A stretch of DNA of 64,000 nucleotides, taken from NCBI GenBank assembly GCA_050043005.1, contig JBHJIZ010000005.1, positions 7,400 through 71,399 on the forward strand. The letters are read 5' to 3'. Made by a program: the position numbers and the translations under genes. This DNA comes from Thermohalobaculum sp050043005 (GTDB taxonomy: Bacteria; Pseudomonadota; Alphaproteobacteria; Rhodobacterales; Rhodobacteraceae). Shown one piece after another: positions 53,762 through 63,095 of this stretch. The notes beneath the pieces were generated by a model. The model was given only the letters and a program-made list of their open reading frames with translations. It did no database searches and was not told where the DNA came from. Numbering within the stretch: the first letter of the stretch is position 1; each line of letters starts with the position of its first letter.

Positions 53762-54793
53762 ATGAAAGCAATCGTCATCCATGCGCCGAAAGACCTCAGG
53801 ATCGAAGACCACGACCCTGGCCAACCGGGCGCTGACCAGGTATCGATCCGTCTCGCGGCAGGCGGTGTTTGCGGGTCCGATCTGCACTACTACAACCACG
53901 GCGGTTTTGGTGCGGTGCGCCTTAAACAGCCGATGATCTTGGGCCACGAGGTCGCCGGGCATATCGAGGCCACAGGCTCGAACGTGACTGGCCTTGCCCC
54001 GGGCGATCTGGTCGCTGTGTCACCTTCCCGGCCTTGCGGACTGTGTCGCTATTGTGCCGAGGGCCTGCGCAATCACTGCCTCGACATGCGCTTCTATGGT
54101 TCCGCGATGCCGTTCCCGCACATCCAGGGCGCCTTCCGCGAGATACTGATCGCAGATGCAATACAATGTGTGAAAGCAGACGGCTTGACCCCCGGACAAG
54201 CGGCAATGGCCGAGCCGCTTTCCGTTTGCCTCCACGCCACGCGCCGGGCGGGAGAGATGCTCGGCAAGCGGGTGTTGGTCACGGGTTGCGGCCCCATCGG
54301 CGTCCTTTGCATCCTGGCGGCGCGCCGGGCGGGGGCTGCCGAAATCGTGGCGACAGACCTCGCCCCAAATGCGCTGGCGCATGCCCGACGCGCTGGGGCT
54401 GACCGGGTCATCAACATGGCAGAGACCCCCGATGCGCTCGATGCCTACAGTGCTGACAAGGGCACATTCGACGTATTGTTCGAAGCGACGGGTGTGGCCT
54501 CGGCCCTGGCCGGAGGCATCAATGCGATGCGTCCACGCGGTGTGGTCATGCAGCTCGGCCTCGGCGGAGACATGACGGTCCCGGTACAAACGCTAACGGC
54601 AAAAGAGCTCGACCTGCGGGGGTCGTTCCGCTTTCACGAGGAGTTCGCGACGGCTGTCGCACTGATGCAGAAGGGCCTGATCGATGTCGCGCCACTGATC
54701 ACTCACACGCTGGATCTTGCAGACGCCGAGCAAGCCTTCCTGATCGCCGGGGACCGCAGCCAATCGATGAAAGCCCAAATCGCATTCGGCTGA
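53762..54793 (+). CDS. idnD: L-idonate 5-dehydrogenase-like zinc alcohol dehydrogenase
   Basis: A 343-residue zinc-dependent medium-chain dehydrogenase: GGVCGSDLHYYNHGG with the catalytic Cys near residue 38, GHEVAGHIEATG, the structural zinc cysteines in CGLCRYCAEGLRNHC near residue 95, and the Rossmann motif VTGCGPIGVL near residue 175. The family assignment to L-idonate 5-dehydrogenase rests on these segments and the gno/gntK context. The ATG at 53762 has GGGAA upstream. Confidence 0.86.
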   Translation: MKAIVIHAPKDLRIEDHDPGQPGADQVSIRLAAGGVCGSDLHYYNHGGFGAVRLKQPMILGHEVAGHIEATGSNVTGLAPGDLVAVSPSRPCGLCRYCAEGLRNHCLDMRFYGSAMPFPHIQGAFREILIADAIQCVKADGLTPGQAAMAEPLSVCLHATRRAGEMLGKRVLVTGCGPIGVLCILAARRAGAAEIVATDLAPNALAHARRAGADRVINMAETPDALDAYSADKGTFDVLFEATGVASALAGGINAMRPRGVVMQLGLGGDMTVPVQTLTAKELDLRGSFRFHEEFATAVALMQKGLIDVAPLITHTLDLADAEQAFLIAGDRSQSMKAQIAFG

Positions 54794-54870
54794 GTCGGCA
54801 GATGTTGAACTGCGAAACCTGAGTCTTTTTGACACGCTCCGCGTAGGCCAATTTGCCATCGCAGAACGGC

Positions 54871-55296
54871 TCAGTGTCGCTCTTCGTCCGATCCAATCGT
54901 AGACAGTGCGGCGCGTCCGACTGCAAGGTCTTGATCGGGCGCACCAGAACCCACACCGATCCCGCCCAGCAACACGCCGCCGACACGGATGGGCAGCCCG
55001 CCCCCCAACCCGGTAACGCCGCCATCGGTAGCAGCGGCAATCGCGGGACGCACGGGCTCGGGGACATCGGCTGAAGGAATTCCATGTGATGCGCTGGTCA
55101 GAGCTTTGGCTAACGCGCTGCGGCGGCTGAGAAACTTTGACCCGGTCATGCGGATTTCGCCCAAGATCTCGCCGCTCGCATCGACGATCACAATACACTG
55201 TGGTTGGCCGATCTCTTCTGCCGCGGCCACACCGGCGGCGAGCATTTTCATGACGCCGCGATGGGTCAGGCGACGGGTGATCTCGGTATCATCCAT
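54871..55296 (-). CDS. GlcG/HbpS-family protein
   Basis: A 141-residue protein of the GlcG/HbpS family: AAEEIGQPQCIVIVDASGEIL near residue 25, SRRSALAKALTSA, and a Gly-rich GGVTGLGGGLPIRVGG loop. Members bind haem or degrade it, or accompany glycolate and diol metabolism; the role is not settled. It is divergent from the SMP-30 gene across an operator at 55326-55339 and convergent with the idnD-like gene. The ATG at 55294-55296 is the best start; a longer form would run over the operator. Confidence 0.78.
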   Translation of the reverse strand: MDDTEITRRLTHRGVMKMLAAGVAAAEEIGQPQCIVIVDASGEILGEIRMTGSKFLSRRSALAKALTSASHGIPSADVPEPVRPAIAAATDGGVTGLGGGLPIRVGGVLLGGIGVGSGAPDQDLAVGRAALSTIGSDEERH

Positions 55297-55325
55297 AGTG
55301 CTTGCACCCCCTAGTCGGCCCAGTA

Positions 55326-55339
55326 TGTTATCGATAACA
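55326..55339. promoter_or_regulatory. Operator TGTTATCGATAACA between GlcG-like and SMP-30 genes
   Basis: A perfect 14-base palindrome lies 36 bases before the SMP-30 start and 30 bases from the GlcG-like start. Confidence 0.72.
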
Positions 55340-55374
55340 CTCCTAGCACCAATCCCTGTCCGGAAAAACAATCG

Positions 55375-56277
55375 ATGTCATTCTTCGAGGCGTATGAACC
55401 CATCTTCAAAACCTATGTGCTGGGAAACGCCCCGGTGAAACAGATCGCCACCGGTTTCGACTGGGTCGAGGGGCCGGTCTGGTTCGGCGACGCGAACTGT
55501 CTATTGTTCTCGGACATTCCGAACAATCGGATCATGCGGTGGATGCCGGAGGTTGGGGTGTCGACCTATCGCGCGCCTTCGCACTTCGCGAATGGGCACA
55601 CGCGGGACCGCCAGGGACGCCTTGTCAGCTGTGAACATCTCACACGCCGGGTCACTCGAACGGAACACGACGGGACAATTACGGTGATCGCCGACGGCTA
55701 CCAGGGAAAGCACCTGAATTCGCCAAACGACGTCATCGTGAAATCCGATGGCTCGATCTGGTTCAGCGATCCGCATTACGGGATCAAGCAGGACTACGAG
55801 GGCCAGCACGCCGAACAAGAGCTTCCCTGCCATGTTTATCGCGTCGATCCATCAGGAGGCATCTCCGTCGTAGCGGATGACTTTCATTGTCCCAACGGGC
55901 TGGCGTTCAGCCCTGATGAGAGCCGCCTCTATATCGCGGATACGGGCCGGATGCACCGCGATGATCCCACACATATTCGCGTTTTTGATGTCTCGGATGG
56001 CGGGCTCAGTGGCGGCGCCGTTTTCCACGCGATTTCGCCGGGTGTGGCGGATGGGTTCCGATGCGATAGCGAGGGCAACGTATGGTCCTCGGCTGCTGAC
56101 GGTGTGCACTGCATCGCGCCGGATGGCACGCTATTAGGGAAGATCCGGGTGCCAGAGCTCGTGTCGAACGTCTGCTTCGGCGGACGTCACGGGCATCGCC
56201 TGTTCATTGCGGCCACGACGTCGATCTACGTCATCAGCTTGAACCGTCGAGGCGGTTTCAAACGTTCGCAAGGATAG
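55375..56277 (+). CDS. SMP-30/gluconolactonase family protein
   Basis: A 300-residue six-bladed beta-propeller of the SMP-30/regucalcin family that hydrolyses aldonolactones with a bound divalent metal. Visible segments are DWVEGPVWF with the metal Glu near residue 32, HLNSPNDVIVKSDGSIWFSD with Asn ligand near residue 116, and CPNGLAFSPDESRLYIADT with the catalytic region. It would open gluconolactone or a related lactone before idonate/gluconate conversion. No signal peptide is evident. The stop is TAG. Confidence 0.9.
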   Translation: MSFFEAYEPIFKTYVLGNAPVKQIATGFDWVEGPVWFGDANCLLFSDIPNNRIMRWMPEVGVSTYRAPSHFANGHTRDRQGRLVSCEHLTRRVTRTEHDGTITVIADGYQGKHLNSPNDVIVKSDGSIWFSDPHYGIKQDYEGQHAEQELPCHVYRVDPSGGISVVADDFHCPNGLAFSPDESRLYIADTGRMHRDDPTHIRVFDVSDGGLSGGAVFHAISPGVADGFRCDSEGNVWSSAADGVHCIAPDGTLLGKIRVPELVSNVCFGGRHGHRLFIAATTSIYVISLNRRGGFKRSQG

Positions 56278-56564
56278 TATACGGGATAGACCTGAACCCC
56301 AACTATGGTTCACCAGATTGCCTTCTTCAGCTGGTGTTCCAGAACTGAACCCAGACAGAAACCCATCCAAGTCCTGGAGCTCGAGAAATCAGTCTTATGG
56401 CGCGTTTCCCAAAGCACCACTATTGACCGAGCCTCGCCATTCGACAGCCGCGTCGTCGGCCTGACTACTTCCATCCTTGCAGCCACTTCGCGACCGAAAT
56501 AGACGGACAGGGCAAAGCCTTGCGGGGCCTTCTCTTACATCTGACGCGTGGCTCATCGAAACCA
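56278..56564. other. 287-base gap with possible gene remnant
   Basis: Between the SMP-30 gene and the DUF1499 gene the minus strand has an open frame of about 70 codons ending TGA near 56313 with a coding-like composition (GFALSVYFGREVAARMEVVR and KTDFSSSRTWMGFCLGS). It lacks a good start; a short M-S-H-A-S-D-V-R stretch upstream lies in another frame. It could be a frameshifted remnant, but no family is recognised. Confidence 0.3.
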
Positions 56565-57074
56565 CTAACCACCCAAACCACGCCCAGCCACGATTGGCAC
56601 GGTATCGGACAGGAGTGACAACCAACGTTCGATCCGGGCTCGATTCACGCCAAGGTCTGCGTAGCCGTAAACCGCACGTGAAAAGATGACGAGCGAGGCG
56701 CGCTGTCCAGCATCTCCGGCACCAAGATCTATCGCTTCGACCGAGACGACATCCGGAAACCCAAATGTCGGCGAACGCTGCACATAGGCACGCGCTGGTC
56801 CCACCGGCGACCATGCGGGCTTAATAGATGCTACGCGAGCTTCATTCAGAACGATGGCGTCGAGATACTCCAGAAGATTCTCTGGGCCCGTCGCGTAGAT
56901 CGGTACTCCATGAGTCGGCGTTGTCACCGTTTCGACTTCACGCGGGGCACCAAGCGCCCAGTTGGGGGAAGCAGGAGCTGTCACGGAAACAGGACCCGTC
57001 TGAACCGAAGCCAGCTTCTCGCCAGAGCAACCGGCCAGGACCGTCAAAAGAGTTAAGATCGCGACCCATCTCAT
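56565..57074 (-). CDS. DUF1499-family lipoprotein
   Basis: A 169-residue lipoprotein: signal MRWVAILTLLTVLAGC with lipobox LAGC (Cys16). The C-terminal half matches DUF1499: RSPTFGFPDVVSVEAI and ASLVIFSRAVYGYADLGVNR with RIERWLSLL. Function is unknown. The ATG at 57072-57074 has GGAGG upstream. It lies between the sugar-acid locus and the CHAT gene, and its orientation agrees with the latter, 375 bases away. Confidence 0.8.
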   Translation of the reverse strand: MRWVAILTLLTVLAGCSGEKLASVQTGPVSVTAPASPNWALGAPREVETVTTPTHGVPIYATGPENLLEYLDAIVLNEARVASIKPAWSPVGPARAYVQRSPTFGFPDVVSVEAIDLGAGDAGQRASLVIFSRAVYGYADLGVNRARIERWLSLLSDTVPIVAGRGLGG

Positions 57075-57448
57075 TGCCGAGCCCTCCGTTGCCGCACTAC
57101 CGACTTCCTCCACCGAATAGCCTATAGCACAGTATCTTCACTTGTTTTGCCGCGCTTAGATCCAGTCCACAAGTTCCGCAAATGAAGCGCCTCGCTGGCA
57201 AAGAAATGCGAAGCGGTAGAGGGGGCCACCTTGACCCTGCTTCACTGAACTGATCCGGCGAATCTGACTCGATTTCCAAAACCCTTCTGCAGGAAGTCTC
57301 AGGGGTCAACGTACCAGCGCTGGAGTCATGATCTGTCTATGAGCAGATTGCCGACATTTGTTGCTCAGGGCGCCAACGACCGAACAGATCGTTTGTGTAA
57401 CCAAGCAAACTTCGTACCGGCTGTCAGAGACAGCTTTATCCAACACCA
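57075..57448. other. 374-base gap between CHAT and DUF1499 genes
   Basis: No convincing ORF or known RNA is visible. A small hairpin, GCTGTC-AGA-GACAGC at 57420-57434, lies 15 bases past the CHAT stop and may be a weak terminator. The rest should hold the DUF1499 promoter; no clear -35/-10 pair was seen. Confidence 0.4.
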
Positions 57449-60400
57449 TTAGAGCCGATCTGTGCCGCCGAGCACGAACGCACCGTACACGGACGCTGGG
57501 AAACCTTCGTCACGCAAAGCATTGCGCGCAGCAATCCATGCCTCACCGATGTTTCCTGATCGCGCCTTCGCGTGGAACACGTCCATAAATCGTCGCGTTG
57601 GCTTATCATAGACTGGCCATAGCGAATTCATCACAGCTCGCGTTCCGCCAAGATAGAATGATCGGCTCAGGCCGAGGAAGTCGTCACCGGCCGAAGCCTT
57701 ACCCAGACCGGTCTCGCATGCCGACAGGATAACCAGGTGTGCCTTGAGTGGATTCTCGAAGAGGTCCCTGGCCGTCAATGGGTCAACCTCACCACCGCCG
57801 CTCAGTAGGATGGAGGATTCCAGCGGGTCACGTGCATTGAACAGGCCATGTGTCGCGATGTGCAAGACCCCTACCCCGTCGCCAATCGCGGAGCGCAATC
57901 CGGACTTGCTTGCTTCGCCGCCCAGCAGTGCTCGGATACCATAGCCGCTCGCGATCTGGCTGGCTTCCTCTGTTGCGCCAGGCAGCGGATCCCATTGGGT
58001 ACCGAGATCCGGCCCACCGATCACCGCAGCCGACCGCAACGACACACGAGTGGGCGACCGGGTGATCCAGCCCCCGTTTGGCAAGATGACAGCGGGCACT
58101 TCAATCGGTAACGCCCCCCAGGGCACAAAGTACAACGAGCGCGAGGGAACCACGTACAGCGTGCCCGACGGCGCCCAGGCTGATACGAGCAGTGCCTGAG
58201 CTATCCGATCGGCGGTAGCGGCCTGCGCGGCAGCATCACCCAACGGGTCATCGGAAGTGAAGATTGCCAGCTCATCTTCGAGGCCTGAATGGGAAAGGTC
58301 TGTCTCGATCAGCCTGACATGATTGCGCTCGATTGCCAGAAAACGGATCTGTTGATCGTCCGTAGTTTCGGGCAGTGTGTACAGCATCAAGTCAGCAGGT
58401 CTCAAACGTCGTTGCGCGGCGTCAAGGGACGTGTGGGCGATTGCGATTGCATCGGCAAGCTCGGCGTTGCTGCGGCGCAATTCTCGAACCTGCTGATTCC
58501 GTTGACGTTCCAGTGCCGCAATGCTCTTCGCTCTCCTACGACCGCTGCGATGCGGCAGCGATGCGAGCACCCGCGATTCTCTGATGCCTGCGTCAATACC
58601 TCGGATACGTTCGACCTGTCGTGCATTCCTGCCGCCGTTCAGTGCAGTGGTCCCCAGCATGTCGACAAAGGAACGGGCACGCCCACGTTCCATATCCGCG
58701 AAGGCCTGAGCAAAGTCCTCGCGCTGAAGGCTGGCCGCGACCAGGGACCGCGTGATGTCCTCTTTGCCGGTCCCGAATTGCCGCTTCGATGCATCGGTCG
58801 CGAGCGCACCGGAGACAGATTCGATGGTTGCCTGAGCGGCACGCAATGCGCGCTCGGCCTCATCCGGTTTGCCCAGCGACTCCAAAGCCTCGCCGCGCAG
58901 CGCCTGCAATTGCCACAACAGATCTGAATTCCCGCTGGCGACTGCGAACTCGGCCGCGTTGGTTGCCGTCTCTTCAGCAAGTTGCGGCTTGCCCGCGTCC
59001 AGCAGCGCGCGCGCCCACGTCGCCTCGATCGTCACCAGGCCTGAGTCGAATCCCATCGCATCGAGATATGCCCGAGCCGATCGCATCGTATCGTTGGCCG
59101 TTGATTCAGCTTGCTCAACGGACAATTGCGCACCGGCCAGGACAGCCAAATTGACGCCGCGCGCATAGAACATGTCAGCATCCAGCTTCAGATAGCGTCG
59201 ATATAGCTGGTGTTGCCATGTGTAGTGCGCTTCTTCGAACAACTCCTCACCTGCCTTTGCCCATGGGAGTGCTAGGTCCGGCCGACCCGCGAACATCTGC
59301 GAGCGTGCGATACCAAGATAGGCGCGGTACTGCGCGCGGGTCATCAGCGCCTGCTGAGGCACCTCTGGTTTAAAGACCAACAACGAGGGTTGGCGGAAAT
59401 CTCCCAAGGCTTCGACCACCTGTGCAAAGTCTCGCAGTGCTCCGGCGTTGTCCCCCAACCAAAACTTTACTTCACCGCGCAGCGCACGAGCCCCCAGGTT
59501 GCCACCAAAGTATGCTTGTTCCTTCGCTTCCAGATCAGCGATACGTTCTATCGCTTCCGCTGATTGACCGGCTAGGATCAGGGTCTTCACTGCCTCTTCA
59601 GCTGCCTGCCAGCGCTTCAGTGGATCGATCTCTGCGCGGGAAATCCGATCCAGCCGGTCGATCGCCGCGGTATAGTTGCCCGCCAGGATCGCGGCGTTCG
59701 CTTGCGCCAGTTCGGGGCCGACGGCAAAGCCATAGGCATTCACCGCACCTTCGCTCGGCAACTCGATGGAATCCGCCTCCGGCACCGGCAACTCGACATC
59801 CTCACGAACCTGCAGATCCTCGGGTCGGAAGCGGATTAATGATGCCAACCGCTCGGGCGTGACCGCAGGAGGTGCCGGCAGAACACCAATCCGGGCTGTT
59901 TCCTGTGGCTTCAATCCGGTATCGTACAAGACGTAATCGATGATGGAATCGACCAGATAATCGCCCCAGCGGTATTGCGCCTGGCGCAGAAATGCCTTGG
60001 CGCCATCGATCAGATACTGGTTCGATTCGATATCGCGACTGACCCCAATTCTCGCCGCGGCGTAGCAGGCCATCATCCATGCCTGCCCTTCGTACATGTA
60101 TGTCGTCGGGTTGACGAAAAAGCCGTAGAGCGGGTGGTGGCTAATCCCCAACACGCTCTCCGTCATATCCAAACCGGCGCGACCCCAGGCCATCGCGGTT
60201 TCGTATTCATGCAGTACGATGTGTTCGCAAGTTAGTCCGATATGCGAGCGCATTAGCGCGCCCGCAACCCGCTTTGCATCTCCGGTGTTCTCTGGCTTGG
60301 CATAGTAGAATTCCGGCAACCACCACCGTCCGACGGCATCGACTACGGCGGCGTTGTAAGCAATCGACTCGTACGAGTTGTTAAGCCAGGAGTTCAGCTG

Positions 60401-60892
60401 GGCGTATTGCGAGGTGGTTTCGAGCACATTTCCGAAGATGTCGCGTTCGATCTTCTCGATGCGCCGGAGTTCCTTGCGGGCTTCATCCATCCGGCCAGCG
60501 TGCATCATTGCGCGCAGGCGCTGGGCGCTCAACAGGAAGGCAGCTTCCGGCGTGTCTGGCAGAGACGCCGCCGCTGCATTGAACTTGCTTTCCCAACTTT
60601 GCCAATCTTTCAGGACGGTTGCCGTCCAGAGTGCTTCGGCCTCTGGCGTCATGGTGACGCCATATCCCAGATCGTCGCCTGCCTCCAAAAGCCCAACAGA
60701 GCTGCGCGGGCTTGGGTGGCTCTCGCGCTGCGTACCGTCACCCTGAACCGGTGGTGTGATGCGACCCAGCACCTCCGCAAGCCTATCCTGCGGAACCGGC
60801 AGCGGTCTCTGTTGGTTCAATTCAGGCGTACCAACCCACTGGGTACAGGCTGCCAGGATTGGCAGGGCCATCAGGAGGTATGTTATCCGCAT
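57449..60892 (-). CDS. CHAT-protease lipoprotein with TPR region
   Basis: A 1147-residue protein with a lipoprotein signal (MRITYLLMALPILAAC, Cys16), a long alpha-helical TPR-like region (about residues 90-820), and a C-terminal CHAT domain (about 840-1140), a caspase-like cysteine peptidase fold. The catalytic dyad is visible: His in HIATHGLFNARDP near residue 1012 and Cys in VILSACETGLGKASAGDDF near residue 1057, followed by GGTRAVMNSLWPV. It is likely envelope-tethered. It is divergent from a CHASE2 cyclase gene, and a related secreted-protein gene follows that. Confidence 0.87.
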   Translation of the reverse strand: MRITYLLMALPILAACTQWVGTPELNQQRPLPVPQDRLAEVLGRITPPVQGDGTQRESHPSPRSSVGLLEAGDDLGYGVTMTPEAEALWTATVLKDWQSWESKFNAAAASLPDTPEAAFLLSAQRLRAMMHAGRMDEARKELRRIEKIERDIFGNVLETTSQYAQLNSWLNNSYESIAYNAAVVDAVGRWWLPEFYYAKPENTGDAKRVAGALMRSHIGLTCEHIVLHEYETAMAWGRAGLDMTESVLGISHHPLYGFFVNPTTYMYEGQAWMMACYAAARIGVSRDIESNQYLIDGAKAFLRQAQYRWGDYLVDSIIDYVLYDTGLKPQETARIGVLPAPPAVTPERLASLIRFRPEDLQVREDVELPVPEADSIELPSEGAVNAYGFAVGPELAQANAAILAGNYTAAIDRLDRISRAEIDPLKRWQAAEEAVKTLILAGQSAEAIERIADLEAKEQAYFGGNLGARALRGEVKFWLGDNAGALRDFAQVVEALGDFRQPSLLVFKPEVPQQALMTRAQYRAYLGIARSQMFAGRPDLALPWAKAGEELFEEAHYTWQHQLYRRYLKLDADMFYARGVNLAVLAGAQLSVEQAESTANDTMRSARAYLDAMGFDSGLVTIEATWARALLDAGKPQLAEETATNAAEFAVASGNSDLLWQLQALRGEALESLGKPDEAERALRAAQATIESVSGALATDASKRQFGTGKEDITRSLVAASLQREDFAQAFADMERGRARSFVDMLGTTALNGGRNARQVERIRGIDAGIRESRVLASLPHRSGRRRAKSIAALERQRNQQVRELRRSNAELADAIAIAHTSLDAAQRRLRPADLMLYTLPETTDDQQIRFLAIERNHVRLIETDLSHSGLEDELAIFTSDDPLGDAAAQAATADRIAQALLVSAWAPSGTLYVVPSRSLYFVPWGALPIEVPAVILPNGGWITRSPTRVSLRSAAVIGGPDLGTQWDPLPGATEEASQIASGYGIRALLGGEASKSGLRSAIGDGVGVLHIATHGLFNARDPLESSILLSGGGEVDPLTARDLFENPLKAHLVILSACETGLGKASAGDDFLGLSRSFYLGGTRAVMNSLWPVYDKPTRRFMDVFHAKARSGNIGEAWIAARNALRDEGFPASVYGAFVLGGTDRL

Positions 60893-61132
60893 CTGAAAGT
60901 CGCTCCGGTATCAGCTGTACAACAACCCTAGTGTATCCGGCGTTGGTGAACGCATTCAAAAATTACGTCCCCAGTGTCGCGGCGGTCTCTCGAATTGGAA
61001 TGTGGGCTCCTTAGACCAATCCCGAACGCAAGGGGACCAGCCAAAAGAGAGCTTTCGGGTTCCATCCATGAGCATCCCGCTTTAGGCTGAACCTCATAGA
61101 AAAATTCGAGGCCTCTGAGATTGTTGCCTGAA
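60893..61132. promoter_or_regulatory. 240-base divergent region between CHAT and cyclase genes
   Basis: This gap drives the CHAT gene one way and the cyclase operon the other. No perfect palindrome or recognised operator was seen. A GAGG lies before a TTG at 61121 that could be an alternative cyclase start. Confidence 0.35.
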
Positions 61133-63085
61133 ATGACGAAAGTGTTCAGGCATGCAACGGTTCGTTTCACCACCGTGGCGCTGGCGGCAACCGCGCTGAC
61201 GCTGTGCGTGTTTCAGTTCATAGCTCCCGCAGGCGAGCTGGAAACCAGGCTGGAAGACCGGGTTCGTATTGCTTTTACCGATCCATCCCGCGAACAAGAC
61301 ATGCGGATATCCTTGATCGCCATTGACGAAGCTACCATGGCGACGCTCCCCTACCGTTCGCCGGTAGATCGCGGAGTGGTGGCGCAGATTATCGAACTCC
61401 TTGGTGCGGCCGGTGCGAAGGCTGTCGGCATCGATATACTGCTCGACCAACCAACTGAACTGGAGAAGGACGCGCGTCTGGCGGCAGCGATCTCGGCACT
61501 TGAGATCCCAGTCGTTATCGCCTGGGCTGATGCGCGCGCAGGTATGACCGAGTCGCAATCTGCGTGGCTGACGCAGTTCCTGGATGCGTCCGGTGCAATT
61601 CCGGGCTTTGCCAACCTTCAACAAGACCAGGACGGTGTTGTTCGGCATCATATCTCGGCACTATCGGGGACGCAGGTGCAAGGCTTTGCGGCAGCATTAA
61701 CCGGGCGCGCGTCTCCAGAGCACGTTGCAACCCAATGGCGCATAGACTGGCGGCTGCCGCAGGCGAATGGCGCGCCGATCTTTCAGAAGACACCGGCCCA
61801 CGTGCTGCCACTCATGCGGGCGAACCCTCAGATCCTTGAAACCTGGTATCGAGATCGCATTGTCTTGATCGGCGCAGACCTGCCGCAGCAGGATCGTCAC
61901 GTGACACCGCTTTCACTGGTGCAAGGCGGCGATCTGACTGCTGGCGTTGAGATTCATGCGCACCTGATCGCACAATTGCTGGATCGCAACACGGTTCGTG
62001 AGATTCCATCTACGGCTCAAGCAGCCTATGTCTTGATGACCGCGTTGATTGCCTCTGGTCTTGCGATCCTCCCAATTCATTTCCTAGTGCGGGTCGTGCT
62101 GCTGGGTGGGCTTGTCGCGGCACATCTGGCGGGGTTGGTTGGGATCTTCACGCAGACGGGCGTTCTACTGGTCATTGCGTCGCCGATGCTTGCGATCGCA
62201 GTGGCCTCCGCCGGGGCCATGGGCATTGATGCTGTTCTCGCGCATCGCGATCGCCGCTTCGTGAAGCAGGCATTCTCGCACTACCTGGCACCTGAACTGG
62301 TTGACGAGCTAATGCGCGATCCTGAGAAACTGCAGCTCGGCGGTGAACGCCGCTTCATGACCTTCCTGTTTACGGACATTGCGGGCTTTACCGGCATGAG
62401 CGAACGCTTGGAACCTGAAGCACTGGCACGTTTGCTGAACGAGTATCTCGACGGTGTCAGTGCGATCGTCATTCGCAACAGCGGCGTGATCGATAAGTTC
62501 ATCGGCGATGCCGTGGTTGCCTTGTTCGGGGTTCCTCATGAAGACCCAGCGCATGCAGCGCACGCTTTGCGATGCGCTGCCGAGATCGATGCATTTGCGC
62601 AGTCTTTCAGGCAACGACACACCGATACCGCTTTAGGCATCACACGCGTTGGCGTGCATTCCGGCAGTGCCGTGGTCGGAAATTTCGGCGGCGCAGCGCA
62701 TTTTGACTACACGGCGATCGGTGACGCGATGAATACGGCGGCCCGGCTAGAGGGCGCGAACAAGGCGTTTGGCACGCGGGTAAGTTTCAGCGACGCGTGT
62801 TATGAAGCGGCGAAGCCACATCTGATGCAATCATTGCCGGTTCGCGCAGTCGGAGATGTAATGGTCAAAGGCAAGACCGAGCCCATCCATGTGCTGGCTC
62901 TTTCGTCCGATCGCGAGCAGAACTGGCTGGACACCTACGCGCAGGCCTACGCGGCCTTGTCGGAGAGTACTACGGCCGCACAGAAATTGTTCGTAACTCT
63001 AGGTGATGATCCCCTGGCCACACTGCATCTGGATAGACTCGCCCGCGGCGAGACGGGTACGGTGTTCAAGTTGACCGAGAAATGA
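61133..63085 (+). CDS. CHASE2-domain class III adenylate/guanylate cyclase
   Basis: A 650-residue membrane signalling protein. A first helix (about residues 12-30) precedes a periplasmic CHASE2 sensor domain (about 35-290), with RISLIAIDEATMA and AKAVGIDILLDQPTE. Three further helices (about 295-370) are followed by a cytoplasmic class III cyclase domain (about 405-590). Metal-binding aspartates are in FTDIAGFTGMSE near residue 414 and DKFIGDAVVALFG near residue 458. The ATG at 61133 is chosen; a TTG at 61121 would add four residues. It is divergent from the CHAT gene and 10 bases upstream of a secreted-protein gene. Confidence 0.88.
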   Translation: MTKVFRHATVRFTTVALAATALTLCVFQFIAPAGELETRLEDRVRIAFTDPSREQDMRISLIAIDEATMATLPYRSPVDRGVVAQIIELLGAAGAKAVGIDILLDQPTELEKDARLAAAISALEIPVVIAWADARAGMTESQSAWLTQFLDASGAIPGFANLQQDQDGVVRHHISALSGTQVQGFAAALTGRASPEHVATQWRIDWRLPQANGAPIFQKTPAHVLPLMRANPQILETWYRDRIVLIGADLPQQDRHVTPLSLVQGGDLTAGVEIHAHLIAQLLDRNTVREIPSTAQAAYVLMTALIASGLAILPIHFLVRVVLLGGLVAAHLAGLVGIFTQTGVLLVIASPMLAIAVASAGAMGIDAVLAHRDRRFVKQAFSHYLAPELVDELMRDPEKLQLGGERRFMTFLFTDIAGFTGMSERLEPEALARLLNEYLDGVSAIVIRNSGVIDKFIGDAVVALFGVPHEDPAHAAHALRCAAEIDAFAQSFRQRHTDTALGITRVGVHSGSAVVGNFGGAAHFDYTAIGDAMNTAARLEGANKAFGTRVSFSDACYEAAKPHLMQSLPVRAVGDVMVKGKTEPIHVLALSSDREQNWLDTYAQAYAALSESTTAAQKLFVTLGDDPLATLHLDRLARGETGTVFKLTEK

Positions 63086-63095
63086 GTTTGAATTC

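Noticed and set aside
56395..56814. A 139-codon minus-strand frame overlapping the DUF1499 gene
   Set aside because: It lies out of frame with a clear DUF1499 protein and is Arg/Cys/Trp-rich, typical of a shadow frame.
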